Program-made: the position numbers and the translations under genes | NCBI RefSeq assembly: GCF_040784935.1 | Contig: NZ_CP160680.1 | Location: 921,501 to 985,500, forward strand | From: Lewinella sp. LCG006 | GTDB lineage: Bacteria; Bacteroidota; Bacteroidia; Chitinophagales; Saprospiraceae | Reading direction: 5' to 3' | Length of the DNA: 64,000 nucleotides | Notes under the pieces: generated by a model | What the model saw: only the letters and a program-made list of their open reading frames with translations | What the model was told of the DNA's origin: nothing | The model's database searches: none | Shown here: in pieces, positions 12,201 through 21,800 of the stretch | How the letters are laid out: each line of letters opens with the position of its first letter | How positions within the stretch are numbered: position 1 is the stretch's first letter

Positions 12201-14893
12201 CCATCCGTATCCGCAACGACGATTCCGGAACCACCATCACCACCAATAATAGCACCGAGGTTGGTAAAAATAATTTGCCCGATAGTCTGATCACAAGCAT
12301 CTTCAAATGACCCCAAAGGAATAGGGTCAATACATAAATCTGTAACGATTAATGGTATGCAAAATTCAAAAGTAATAATATCACAGATCACACTAGCAGC
12401 CGGGTTTAAGTCACCTAAAGTCGGGCCTCCCGTTGCAATGTCTCCCAAATCTCCGGGAAGACTGCCTTGCCAGTCAAAACACACTTCGTCATCCGTACAC
12501 TGAATGATCCCGGGAGCGTTGGTGATCTCGGCTTCAATCAGTTGCGGTCCATTTAATGTAAAGAAGCTACACGATAAATCCAGACTATTTTTCACCTCTA
12601 CACCACAAACATCGTAGGCATCAGGATCAGGGTCACATTCACTGGCAAAACCAGCACCGGGTTGACAATTAACACCATCGTTATAAATAGTAATTGATTG
12701 ACAATAAGTTGTAGAACAATCACTGTAGGTACTTTCATCTTCATCCATTGTAGAAGGATCATCTGCAGGTAATGTATTCAAACAGTCGGTGGGCGCATTA
12801 TTAGATTCTGTAAGACAAATGGTATAAACATAGGAGCCTTGTTCTGCGGGGCCACTAAGGTCTACATTTCCAAATCCGATGGTTACGGGAGTTACCGCGG
12901 GGTTTCCTGCTACCATTCCATTATTACTTCGGACTGTTAGTAACTGATTAGCTCCTGGATTGGCACTATTGGTAACGACGATGGTTTCGGTACCTCCAGC
13001 ATTACAAATAGGGCCCATTGCGCTGGTTGTAAACAATGGCATAGGTTCCAAAAGTATGAGTAATTGAGCAGGAGCACTCGTAATAATAGCTGTTCCACAA
13101 ACAGTTTCGTTATCTACCGCGTATTGAATCTCAAAGCATCCACCACCATCAGGCACCGTTAGAAATCCTTCGGGAGAGATGGTCGCCGGTGGGCCACTCA
13201 CTTGTGAGAAAAGGCCGCCGCCAGCATTGGCTCCGTCAAACATAACGGATAGATCAATCATATTGCCCACTACGTTGCAATTGATAAAGGTCGGTTTCAA
13301 CTGGGCAATCGGGGGAGCAATGACTTCCGCCCGTACACTTCCACCGATGGTACAAGGGCCTTCCGAATTAAAGTAACTAACCGTATAGATGCCGGGAGGA
13401 GCAATGCTTATATCTAGCACCCCCGTGCTTTCATCAAAATAGTCTGGGTCGGTATTCCCATCAGCAGGACTGATACGGTAAGGGGTATCATCATTGGAAA
13501 TTGCGATGATCGCTTCCCAACCGAACGGGGTGACAGAGAGATCGGAATTAAATGCAAAAGTCAAACATCCACCGGGATTAGAAGTGACTATCCCGGGTCC
13601 AGTAGTCCCATCATAACTTCCATCGCTCGCTATGGAGCCGGAGATATTTAAATCATCAAAACCAGCTTCTACGTTGAAGCTGGTAAAATTTAGCGTAATG
13701 GTTTCTCCGGCAGGTGCACAAATCTGGGTAGTGCCTGATTCATTGTCGACATAATCTCCAGCAGTACCTCCAGTATCTGTAAACAGGTCACCACTCACAA
13801 AATCGGTATATGCCGTGTAGGTGTTCGCACCAACAGCGACATGTCTTAATTCATCGGGGGCCAAACCATTAAAATCGTAAAAGCCATCCTCCGGGCAAAG
13901 CACTAGACGAAAGTCACCATCTACATCGGTTAATTCCCCATCCGCGGGATGAACAAAATTAAATTCGTCGGCAGTAAAATCTATGGACACATTCGTAACA
14001 CTAAAGGCAAAATCATCCCCAGCGACCCAGTCTCCTCCAGTAACATAAGGCCGCACGTCTATATCAATATCACCATCGATGAGATCGGTAGCTACCGTAC
14101 CCGCAGGAATGACAAAATCCCGACAGTAAGCATTATATTGTATACTAGGAGTAGCATACCCCAGATTCCCGATATAAAAAAGCTGGTTACTAATCCTGAC
14201 TTCCAGGTATTCGGTATTTAAATCTCCCGCAAAACAGATATTGATAAGCATAGGCCCATCGGGGGTTGGCGTGATACCTTCAGGGAAACCTACCTCGATG
14301 GTCTCCTGGAGATCACGCGCCGGGTTTCCCGCCCCAAAACAACTAAGCACATTTCCTCCACTGGCACTATTGATGCTGTAATTATACCCACCTGCGGCAT
14401 CTGAAGAAGAAAATGTGGTAGTTACCAAAGTATAATTACCTGGCACCAATATCAGCTGAAGCATTAGCTCCGGGCTAAAGCCACCGCCACCATCATCATC
14501 AGTTGCCAGAAGGTTAGTATTTGGCAGACCAGGATTAAACCCTCCCTGATAAAGGGCAAAATAAAAATCCTCGCCAGGAATATCAGGCATGCTGAAGGTG
14601 TAGACATCTATCGCATCGATAAAAAAATCAAAGCGCTCGTAGTAGTAAAATTCACCCGCCGTACCATTAGGCCGGGTAAAGACTGGATCTGCGGCACTCA
14701 GAGACCCACTCTGGGAGGTAATTGCTGGACAATAATCTCCAAATTGATAATGTTCGGAAAGCGTATATTCCTCGGCAAAGGTACACTGGGCACGGAGGCC
14801 ATTAATACTTAAAATAAAAAACACCAATAGTAACCATAGGCTACTCTGGTAATTTTGGGGCCGGACAAAGCCCAGCATTTTCTTTTTGAACAT
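3242..14893 (-). CDS. Giant T9SS-secreted multidomain surface protein 1 (HYR/LTD/P-domain/dockerin)
   Basis: About 3,883 residues. I start at the ATG at 14893 because its upstream ACATCTCATG matches giant gene 2; an in-frame ATG at 14914 would add 7 residues. A signal peptide (LWLLLVFFILSINGLRAQ) is followed by long beta-rich, Cys-containing modules in which D-N-C recurs. Recognisable parts, at approximate residues: HYR-like modules with PPRFINCPEP and PPTWECPENV (1710-1810), a lamin-tail-like domain (about 1880-2030, LLLITEVTHDLSD), a proprotein-convertase P domain (about 2115-2270, FTLISPEGTAIELL), HYR (about 2355-2435, FPEITCPPDLVIQL), a carboxypeptidase-regulatory-like module (about 3455-3515), dockerin-like calcium motifs (DVNNSETITTLDL near 3550, GDVNGNAQAN) and a type A sorting tail (LYQNTPNPF near 3788 to the end). 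It is predicted to be exported by Sec and then T9SS to the cell surface, where adhesion is the likely role by inference. Residues about 2910-3665 are nearly identical to giant 2. Confidence 0.9.
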   Translation of the reverse strand: MFKKKMLGFVRPQNYQSSLWLLLVFFILSINGLRAQCTFAEEYTLSEHYQFGDYCPAITSQSGSLSAADPVFTRPNGTAGEFYYYERFDFFIDAIDVYTFSMPDIPGEDFYFALYQGGFNPGLPNTNLLATDDDGGGGFSPELMLQLILVPGNYTLVTTTFSSSDAAGGYNYSINSASGGNVLSCFGAGNPARDLQETIEVGFPEGITPTPDGPMLINICFAGDLNTEYLEVRISNQLFYIGNLGYATPSIQYNAYCRDFVIPAGTVATDLIDGDIDIDVRPYVTGGDWVAGDDFAFSVTNVSIDFTADEFNFVHPADGELTDVDGDFRLVLCPEDGFYDFNGLAPDELRHVAVGANTYTAYTDFVSGDLFTDTGGTAGDYVDNESGTTQICAPAGETITLNFTSFNVEAGFDDLNISGSIASDGSYDGTTGPGIVTSNPGGCLTFAFNSDLSVTPFGWEAIIAISNDDTPYRISPADGNTDPDYFDESTGVLDISIAPPGIYTVSYFNSEGPCTIGGSVRAEVIAPPIAQLKPTFINCNVVGNMIDLSVMFDGANAGGGLFSQVSGPPATISPEGFLTVPDGGGCFEIQYAVDNETVCGTAIITSAPAQLLILLEPMPLFTTSAMGPICNAGGTETIVVTNSANPGANQLLTVRSNNGMVAGNPAVTPVTIGFGNVDLSGPAEQGSYVYTICLTESNNAPTDCLNTLPADDPSTMDEDESTYSDCSTTYCQSITIYNDGVNCQPGAGFASECDPDPDAYDVCGVEVKNSLDLSCSFFTLNGPQLIEAEITNAPGIIQCTDDEVCFDWQGSLPGDLGDIATGGPTLGDLNPAASVICDIITFEFCIPLIVTDLCIDPIPLGSFEDACDQTIGQIIFTNLGAIIGGDGGSGIVVADTDGDGNFDQIVEEYTFPASSSSTAYPGQACVPNNIQGPSGTITLRNVTSWPFDAAGTCGDVTSESINLLELLPIGAIPIVGIIIEDLLAAASCNVDLVFSDEETVEIPVYNNSVPVFSNCPENGYVFSEDGVCDTEANWSIPVAFDGCSIGTLEYKGFTNSDGMALTYYNVDDPINLPDPVNLDINGEVLESGLYQTAGPLPGSDLDPGTYTIIYTAYSCSGTVGICTFDVVVSAGDPMLACPGNESGNITVKADADLCTANVTGLAPVQGLSCATVVNYDITYPAASGLPNTTTTTAYSLANRGIHNDASGLTFPVGVSTIEYTMMVDLDNDGAVTSTVDGVMETQTCSFTLTVQDEQPPSPRCIDIDVQLDNTGNVTVYAAEQMNADLPYIDGGSTDNCGIQSILVGKGADTPTLSVDFNCTETGYNLVTLHVTDTDNNTFTCLSQIHVEDFFEGIAFDLDLPEICLEANNDTQLDFSNYLVITLPDGTVLNHHQVENNPYLGEALGGFGITAFAPDTGAPVGTVGSITPDGVYTPGTGSGFITVSYLLALPDAPEDFMVQNGMLGLSGCVEIVHSTFELRQPLDMASPECECIAQNDRVVNLGVISGGLEPYTIQFSGVRLDVDNDAVYDDMDGEFTYQGSFTGSNGITTNYDNTDFSEDLGNLLVDYTQPTWSFTVVDARGCELFRSGSCDNPDSEEVPEILCEDLGPVNLTTEEFLCERQYVWDHTLPTDNCDVILYTYTITNPDGSIEGPFDLTGLLNPDNTNPLSPQFRGVYEFQHDSPTNFTSTVTYYAEDATGNNVECSFQVNVIDDIPPRFINCPEPAVIVDAPPTWCSAYANYSLPLAVDNCDIPVVTQVDDTGLTSGDIYPVGITINTFEAVDLSGNTTRCDVKIIVNDYHTPPTWECPENVVTDSDPGDCGAIVDNIAPFNIDDNCIPNLTVAYRIDDADGNEIANGLDDASGTFFDLGTSTVSYSLQDMPLLLITEVTHDLSDLVDGTIPVPDYIATAGNPTTGDYLEITNFNSATLDVSCLQIERVFATGKEIYAVPTFTILEPGGVLIIHFGNGTDAPADHFFNVPDAVDLPANEPAAYIISLSRSILDVAIMNNYDISSFGPPAYNLAGRTMADYWSGNIGPVYGGGIVRTTVWDTNTSADFVPGEACIPTTIGTLNPMLPQPVPNGAHTAIQAQPTTRQECSFTVEVSDDEDPICGLYGNYINYAGAAAVIDYGKCVEIPLIVTDAFSIADLNLLLAGSGGDFGNLTFTLISPEGTAIELLDAICPGSNVFDFTLDGDPELADPILDNCANLGSSEAFVPVGNIEAFNGEAVQGTWILQIGHNGQVSTVSTNLTAWSLDISAREAYTQGDETLENDLDLCGAEFTWLQSILFDNCAGGSISFTITFEDGTVEVSETLPIFPENTPFTHFFTVGVTQVTYVLTDAQGNTSTCGFEVTVLDTQFPEITCPPDLVIQLDPGECDTDDYPTTPIFEYDNCPAYVLSSFPPGTPVPIGDTIITLIITDASGNVTECTYNLTVLEHIPTGDIACVADQNVSLGPDCMATITADMLLSGNDYRCYDNYIVTLYPDLPDTGVDPIATSPVIGEEFVGQTIVAEICDPATGLCCWGYVHVDFYDAPEFICPPDAMVTCIESTHPDALGYPVVTSCVPGGATIEFDDEVVDNGTCGEPRLIISRTWTVTDGVGNFSQCVQNIVMAAFDLDQVIFPESYDGIDNPVLACGDVLNDPSLTSVDSLGVPTIDGQSLYTAGYCTAAMNYEDDVFTICENSYIIFRQWRVINQCLPNPLASARTFTQTIRVEDLDGPNLVCPADETISVSPFNCEATYLVPPLVSIDACSAVTYQVEVDGDTLVYRPDNLYILTGLDLGDHTIRYLAKDACNKLSNCSYTLTVEDQIAPTASCNEQLVVSLGGGDIANDLYGEARILAADVNEGSNDNCSAVTLAVRRNYWQDGTCDESADRWSPWAGYIDFYCCDINQEITIELRATDIFGNENTCWMVITPEDKLNPYCYAPEDVSLTCNDLPLAFPGDIQTAYDEDFAATSTMMSSIFGGATGTDNCAVDTIVERTPNIQVNDCGWGTITRRFEAWQLRPAGDANANGAIDINEVFRSTNSCNQVITITEVHNFVIDFPEDADADCGDPNVPTIITTAEGCDVLTVNIGEPVVYSATGDECYKLSITYDVINWCLWDGEYTGYVLARMTEDDGEALPVDRAVEGNERPVITYTSAAGLCIDRNHTDRDGDSDLDNCASPQLPNYGRYIYTQFVKVYDSTVPVITVGEYGGPTDFCPTLEPGQFGDVTGNCEAQVSIPFTISDECELFDGAGNLVISLVSAELDAFAVDINGDGDITSNEFLVEAGAAGNVMANITDNGDGTYSFDGSFPIITSAMGDNIYHAVRVLFEDGCGNQVSETLVFDVIDCKGPAPICINGLTATLMPQAEGGCAMTIWASDFEGSPIYDCTGQGPLTNADGLPRVTKYAIYRAAEVEADPNFVPHPTNTGLVLTEDDDQTTVVYVYAFDEEGNYDYCETYVLVQPHNSCNGPDGATIAGVITTTASETIEGVEVSINGAAQMSMTTGTDGAFNFEVLQLGGDYTVTPYHNDNPLNGVTTFDIVLISKHILNIDPLDSPYQRLAADVNNSETITTLDLIQVRKLILNITTEFTNNTSWRFIPASYVFPNELNPWQETFPELININNLSAAQLNADFIGVKTGDVNGNAQANALAGDDRTLNGIFYLEAEDIDMKAGNTYTVAVRAQNLNQIEGYQGTLQLCGAELVDIEYGQATEENFGLRYANEGAITTSWNHNGGRDGLTSVSHDDVLVSLVLKATEDQPLREALSITSRYTVAEAYPSPERGEQLLDLGLVFSDRDALPSVFTLYQNTPNPFAAATLIGFNLPAAQAGLPQYATVTVTINDARGRILTVIKGDFAEGYNTINVTKQMIQGATGVLSYTVEARLANGEAGQAGDYRATKQMIVID
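3920..6184 (-). repeat. 2.26-kb near-identical tract, copy 1 (inside giant gene 1)
   Basis: This segment matches 16538-18802 without gaps at a constant offset of 12,618 bases. By eye I count roughly fifty mismatches, so identity is about 98%. Identity drops sharply at both ends: near 3920 (GCTACCGTGTAGG on the plus strand) and near 6184 (just after ATCCAACAGGT). The flanking coding sequence is clearly diverged. One dense mismatch cluster lies near 5310-5360. The pattern suggests gene conversion rather than whole-gene duplication. Confidence 0.9.
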
Positions 14894-14914
14894 GAGATGT
14901 AAAGGTGTGGTCAT

Positions 14915-15297
14915 GAGTTACAGGTTGAGTTGTACTATTACGATTTGTTGTTAGCCTTTCAAACGGTCTAAGGGGAAAACATTACTCGCCAAAAAAGAAG
15001 AGGGCCAGTATCAAAAATCTATTTCCAAAATTGAATAGAGGAAGTAAACATCAGAAATGATGCTGTCAAAAGTGTACGCAATACGGGAAACAGTAAGCTG
15101 TAGGCAGCTAATGCAAAAGGTCGTCGGACTGCCTACCAGAGGTAAAAATACCTATTAAACTTTCACTAATAAGACCTTTGCGCTGAATGGAACCAATAGT
15201 GCGACAAGCGGTAAATTACAAAGGAGGAGCTTGAAATTGAGTTGGACTTAACCCGTAGATAATTCTGTAAAGTGACTTTAAAATAATGCTTATTTGA
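14915..15297. other. Intergenic region upstream of giant gene 1
   Basis: This 383-base gap carries the leader of giant gene 1 (minus strand) and the 3' flank of the LytTR gene. I see no gene and no clean TAnnTTTG box. A weak inverted repeat, GTAGGCAG (15100-15107) with CTGCCTAC (15129-15136), is a possible operator but is too short to be convincing. Because a LytTR factor lies immediately next to it, this is where direct-repeat LytTR sites would be expected; none was obvious by eye. Confidence 0.4.
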
Positions 15298-15636
15298 CTA
15301 CTCTAGCTTAGTAATTAACTCTCCCAACTTTCTTTTACTATTTCTATTAATTGGTATTTGGTGCCTGCTAATGGTAATAAAATCTTCCTGAAAACTGATA
15401 GACTCAATTAAAGACAGCTGAATCAGGAAACTTCGATGAATGCGCATAAAACCAAAGGGGGCAAGTAGCTCCGATAATTTATTAAGACTGATACGGATAA
15501 TAAATAGTTCTTCCGTCTTTAGACAACAACTCACGTAGTCGCCGCTGACCTGCAAAAACATAATATCGCTGATCGCTACTTTTTCGTAAACACCTTTGCG
15601 TTTTAGAAATAAAAATTCATTGAATATGGTGGACAT
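15298..15636 (-). CDS. Stand-alone LytTR DNA-binding regulator
   Basis: This 112-residue protein consists almost entirely of a LytTR DNA-binding domain, with no receiver domain. The family pattern is visible in order: the domain opening with ISDIMFLQVSGDYVSCCL, then IIRISLNKLSELLAPFGFMRIHRSFLI, and the closing ISRHQIPINRNSKRKL. The FMRIHRSFLI element and the following strand are the usual DNA-contacting part. Family members regulate surface, virulence and polysaccharide genes. It lies between the two giant surface-protein genes, transcribed in the same direction, so control of one or both is a natural inference. With no receiver domain, how it would sense a signal is unclear. Confidence 0.85.
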   Translation of the reverse strand: MSTIFNEFLFLKRKGVYEKVAISDIMFLQVSGDYVSCCLKTEELFIIRISLNKLSELLAPFGFMRIHRSFLIQLSLIESISFQEDFITISRHQIPINRNSKRKLGELITKLE

Positions 15637-15880
15637 GTAGGTTTTTTAGTACTGATACTTCAAAATCAGACTTGGACTTACCCTAAGCGTAGGACAAGAT
15701 GATGAAAGGTATGGATAAATACTGCCAATAAATATTTTACCTAACAAAAACCCTCTAATCAACACTTTACTACCCCCAAAGCATGACTACACTTATAGGA
15801 CCATCAAATTAGACCAAATAAAAAACGGCGGCACCCCGAAGGATGTCGCCACCTGTAATCGTATTTATTACGTTGGGATA
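15637..15880. other. Intergenic region between giant gene 2 and the LytTR gene
   Basis: This 244-base gap holds the terminator of giant gene 2 at its left end and must contain the start signals of the LytTR gene on the minus strand. No clear promoter box was found. The terminator implies that the LytTR gene is expressed mostly from its own promoter rather than by readthrough. Confidence 0.5.
15820..15850 (-). terminator. Terminator of giant gene 2
   Basis: On the minus strand a GC-rich hairpin (TGTCGCC stem partner of GGCGGCA, one wobble pair) is followed by GTTTTTTATT, a good intrinsic terminator. It starts about 31 bases after the stop of giant gene 2. It is nearly identical over about 35 bases to the hairpin at 30433-30466 downstream of secA. 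Confidence 0.8.
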
Positions 15881-18800
15881 TTAATCCACCACAATCATCT
15901 GCTTCGTCGCCCGATAATCACCGGCCTGTTCGGCTTCGCCATTGGCCAGACGGGCTTCTATCGTGTAGCTCAGTACGCCAGTAGTGCTATTGATCATCTG
16001 CTTGGTGACGTTCACCGTGTGGTAGCCTGCGCCGTAATCGCCTTCAATTACCCGGATCAGTGCTCCCTTTGCATCACGAATGGTGATAGTAGCGGTAGCT
16101 GCAGCGGGTAAATCAAAGCCAATCATGGTACCTTCCGTGAAAGGATTGGGTACATTCTGATAGAGAACGAATTCGCCTTGTCTGTGCGCGGTCCCAGAAA
16201 ACGAAAGTCCGAAATCCGTCAACGTACCTTCGCGGTAAGCCTCCGCAATCGTGTAACGGCTATTCACTTGCAGTAACTCACTCAACTTGGCATCCTCACT
16301 GGCACGAAGCACCAGGCTGAAGAGGTGATCGGTGGTGGTGGTGGTGGCGACGAGATGCATCGCGTCGCTATCGCCGCCGTTGTCGTTATAACTCATGGTT
16401 ATGGCACCTTCGTTCACATACCGCAAACCAAAGTTTTCACTGGTAGCAGCTCCGTATTCCATGTTGATCAGTTCCATGCCGATAAATTGTAGCGTTCCCT
16501 GAAAACCTTGAACATTGGCGAGGTCTTCCCCCGTAAAGGCTACCGTGTAGGTATTGCCTGCCTTAAGGTCAATATCCTCTGCTTCGAGGTAGAAAATGCC
16601 GTTTAAAGTGCGATCATCACCCGCCAGTGCATTCGCCTGCGCATTGCCATTGACATCACCCGTTTTCACACCAATGAAATCAGCATTCAGTTGGGCGGCT
16701 GACAGGTTATTGATATTGATCAATTCCGGGAAAGTCTCCTGCCACGGATTGAGTTCGTTCGGGAACACATAGCTCGCAGGTATGAACCTCCAACTGGTGT
16801 TGTTGGTAAACTCGGTGGTAATGTTCAAGATCAGCTTACGAACCTGGATCAAATCCAGGGTAGTAATCGTCTCCGAATTGTTGACATCCGCAGCGAGACG
16901 CTGGTAAGGACTATCTAATGGATCAATGTTCAGAATATGCTTACTGATCAAAACGATATCGAAGGTCGTCACCCCGTTTAATGGGTTGTCATTGTGATAA
17001 GGCGTTACCGTGTAATCTCCTCCAAGTTGCAGTAACTCGAAGTTGAAAGCCCCATCCGTACCAGTCGTCATACTCATCTGTGCAGCACCATTGATACTCA
17101 CTTCTACCCCTTCGATGGTTTCGTTGGCGGTAGTCGTTATTACGCCGGCAATGGTTGCACCATCTGGTCCGTTACAGGAGTTATGTGGCTGTACCAAGAC
17201 ATAGGTTTCACAATAGTCGTAGTTATCTTCTTCGTCAAAGGCGTAAACATAAACGACGGTTGTCTGATCATCGTCCTCCGTTAATACCAATCCGGTATTT
17301 GTAGGGTGAGGTACAAAGTTGGGGTCAGCCTCCACTTCGGCAGCACGGTAAATTGCGTACTTCGTCACACGGGGCAAACCATCCGCATTGGTCAGTGGCC
17401 CCTGGCCGGTACAATCGTAGATGGGAGACCCCTCAAAGTCACTGGCCCAGATCGTCATAGCGCAGCCCCCTTCCGCCTGCGGCATCAGGGTAGCAGTTAG
17501 GCCGTTGATACAGATGGGCGCGGGACCTTTGCAGTCGATCACGTCGAAGACGAGGGTTTCACTGACCTGGTTTCCACAGCCATCTTCAAACAGTACCCGC
17601 ACCGCGTGGTAGATGTTATCGCCCATGGCACTGGTAATGATCGGGAAGCTACCGTCAAACGAGTAGGTGCCGTCACCATTGTCGGTGATATTGGCCATCA
17701 CATTACCAGCAGCACCAGCTTCGACCAAGAACTCATTGGAGGTAATGTCACCATCACCATTAATGTCCACCGCAAAGGCATCCAGTTCTGCGGATACGAG
17801 GCTGATGACCAGGTTGCCCGCACCGTCGAAGAGTTCACACTCATCTGAAATCGTGAAAGGAATGCTTACTTGAGCTTCACAGTTGCCCGTAACATCACCA
17901 AACTGGCCGGGCTCCAGTGTCGGACAAAGATCCGTGGGGCCTCCATATTCAGGGACGGTTATTACTGGTACCGTTGAATCGTATACTTTCACAAACTGGG
18001 TGTAAATGTAGCGACCGTAGTTAGGTAATTGTGGCGAAGCACAATTGTCCAAATCAGAATCGCCGTCGCGGTCCGTGTGGTTGCGATCGATACACAAGCC
18101 AGCGGCACTGGTGTAGGTGATTACCGGGCGTTCGTTGCCTTCTACGGCACGATCCACTGGTAGCGCTTCCCCATCATCTTCCGTCATCCGAGCGAGTACG
18201 TAGCCAGTGTATTCACCATCCCACAAACACCAGTTGATGACATCGTAGGTGATGCTGAGTTTATAGCATTCATCGCCCGTAGCGGAATAAACCACAGGTT
18301 CGCCGATATTAACCGTCAGTACATCACAACCTTCTGCGGTCGTAATGATCGTTGGCACATTGGGATCGCCACAATCAGCATCCGCATCTTCGGGGAAGTC
18401 GATCACAAAATTGTGTACTTCGGTAATCGTAATCACCTGGTTGCAGCTGTTCGTCGAACGGAACACTTCGTTGATATCGATAGCTCCGTTGGCGTTAGCA
18501 TCACCGGCAGGGCGCAACTGCCAAGCTTCGAAACGACGCGTAATCGTTCCCCAACCACAATCATTCACCTGGATGTTGGGCGTACGCTCTACGATGGTAT
18601 CCACGGCACAGTTATCGGTTCCTGTTGCTCCTCCGAAGATCGAGCTCATCATGGTCGACGTGGCCGCGAAATCTTCGTCATAAGCCGTCTGAATGTCTCC
18701 AGGGAAGGCTAGCGGAAGGTCGTTGCACGTCAAGGATACATCCTCTGGTGCGTAACAGTACGGATTGAGTTTATCTTCTGGCGTGATGACCATCCAACAG

Positions 18801-21800
18801 GTGTTCTGGTTGCCAGAAGCATCCGTTACCCGCAGTTCAATGGTGATCTCATTGTTGATATCACAGCAGTAGAAGTCAATAAAGTCGCCCCAAGGGCTCC
18901 AATCCTCAAAATTATCAGTACAAGTACCATTTGCCCAGTAATTACGGCGAACCTCCAGATCGACAGTGCTACAGTTATCACTGGAACCTTCGTCAACATC
19001 AGTAGCATGGATGCGGGCCTGACCAAAAACTCCGTTCGCTACATCACCACCACCAATCGACACATTTAGCTCATCATCACAAATCGCGAAGGGTGCAATC
19101 TGGTCTTCTACCGTCACGATATAGCTACACTGGGAGCGAATCCCACAAGCATCCTGGGCGAGGTAAGTAATGGTATGATCTCCCCTTTCCAGACCAGTAA
19201 CCAGGTATTGGTTATTGAACTGAAAATCAAGGGTATCATTATCCACTTGAACAATATAGGTAACCTCCGAACACGCATCGATAATATCCAACAAGGGTAT
19301 TTGGTAAGTAGCCCTACAGTTAAATGGCGAAACACTGATCGTTTCATTTTCCGGGCAGTTCAAATCAGGACCGTCCGAATCTTCTACCCGGATAAGCTGG
19401 GTAAACTCCCGAACATCTGATAAAGGATTAGGCAGGCACTGATTGACGACACGCCAGGTTCTGAACAAGAGGTAGCTGTTGTCACAAATGTAAAAGATCT
19501 CGTCGTTATAGTTGATCGCCGCCGAACAGTAGATCGCTGCATACAGGTTGGTCCCATTGATGGTGGGATAACCCAAACTGTCGGGCGAGGTGAGGCTAGG
19601 GTCAACAAGTACTTCCGAACAATCCAGAACGGGGTTCGTTATTCCGTCGTAGTTTTCTGGAAAAATGATCTGATCCAGATCAAAAGTCGCCACCTCAATG
19701 GTCTGGACGCACTGGGCAGAATTTCCTACCGCGTCGGATACCGTCCAAGTGCGATCAATTACAAAACGAGGTTCGCCACAAGCTCCGTTATCGGTGAGCG
19801 CATCAACATGGGAGATGATGGCACCGCCAGGAACACAGGAAGTAACCTCGGGAAAGCCCAGCAAGTCTGGCCCCGTAAGATCAGTACAATTAACCACCGT
19901 ATCCGAAGGACAGATGAATTCAGGAATTAACTTGTATTCTATGTTCACAAAACCCCAGCAGCATTCACCGGTATCGGGGTCACATATCTCCGCCACGATG
20001 GTCTGTCCTACGTAATCTACCGTTACAGTGGGAGAAGTAGGTATAGGGTCGAAACCACTGTCGGGAGGGCCAGGATAGAGCGTCACAATGTAATTATCAT
20101 AACAGCGGTAGAGGTCCCCGGTGAGGATCATTTCCGCGGTGATCGTCGCTTCACAATCTGCTCCTAGGGAGACGTTCTGTTCGCCGATACAAGCTAAATC
20201 TTGGGCCGTTTCAAATTCCAGCACCGTCAAGTTATAGGTACAAGTCGTTTCATTACCCGAAGCATCTGTGATGATTAGCGTGATGGTCGTATCTCCGATG
20301 GGCACCGGGGTTCCCGGCGGGAAAGAACTGAGTACGTAATCCGGACAGTTATCGAATTCAAAAACGGGGGTAGTTGGGTACTCATTGGTTTCACATTCTC
20401 CCGGCCCTAATTGAATGACCTGGTCATCTGGACAAGTGATTTCCGGAAACTGGGTATCTAGTACAGTGACCACAAATCCGCAGGTGGATACGTTACCCGC
20501 CGCGTCGGTTAGGGTGTAAAGAACCGTGGTCTCTCCTACCTGGAAGAAGTAGGTAAACTCGGTATTTTCAGGAAAGATAGGTAGAGTCTGATCCAATTCG
20601 AGGGTACCATCCTCAAAGGTGATCGTCAATTGTACCGTACCGCCGGGGCAATTATCAAAGAGGATCGGATGCAGATAGGTATATTCTGCCCCGCATAAGT
20701 TCAGGTCATTCTCTAAGGTTACATCCATTTCGTCATAAGCCTCGCGAGCGCTGATGAGCAAGCTCCACGCATCAAGGATAGCGAGCTCGGTGGTGACCGT
20801 TCCGTTGTGGCCAACCTGTAAGATCCAGTCGCCCTGGGCTTGTTCTCCATTAAAGGCTTCGATATCCCCCGTAGGTATCAGTGCCAGTCCATCCCCCAAA
20901 GTAGCACAGTTGTCCAAGAAAGGAGCTGCCAGCTCGGGATCACCGTCAAGAATAAAGTCGAAGGCCGTACTTCCAGGGCAAGCTGCTACTAGCAACTCAA
21001 TGGCTGTTCCTTCCGGACTGATGAGCGTAAAGGTAAGGTCCGAGAAGTCGCCCGCGTTCCCTGCAAGGAAAAGGTTGAGATCGGCAATGGTATAGAATTC
21101 GTCAACTGTTACAATAGACTCCACACATTCGCCGTAAGCAATGGTTTCGGAAGCTCCGGGGTATTCCTGGTAGTCACCATAAAGCCCGCAGACCGCTTCC
21201 TCCGCATCAACGATGGTAACCGTGAAACTACACTCTATGCGGGTCGTATGCTGGGCCTGGATCGCCGTTTGCGCACCATTGGGAGTAGGCTGGGGCAAAC
21301 TGGGGTTGAGCATGCCAATAGTAGTAGGTAAACAAGCCTCCCCCGGCTCGAAATCACTGGCGGTATTGGTATCCCAAACGGTTGTCCGCACGATACCACT
21401 ACCGAAGACAGGGCTGATGGTTCCCGACCAATAGTCAGCTACTGTTCGTCCGGCAAGATTGTACTGCGGAGGAGCCAATCCGCTGATGTCGTAACCGTTT
21501 AGCACAGCGATATCCAATATCGAGCGCGACAAGCTTACGATATAAGCAGCCGGATCAGTGGCTTGCAAGTCTGCCGCACCGGGTACATTGTAAAAGTGAT
21601 CGGCAGGACTATCGGTGCCATCCCCGAAATGGATAGTCAGAACACCACCCGGCGCAAGAATAACGCCAGTAGGAACGGCAAATAGTTCGCTCCCGGCCGC
21701 CGAAAGGCGTTCGATCATCAGGCAGCTTACATCCAGGTTCGCAGCATTGAAGTTGGTAATTTCCAGGTAGTCTCCCGTCGGTGGATTGCCTGCGGTAAAC

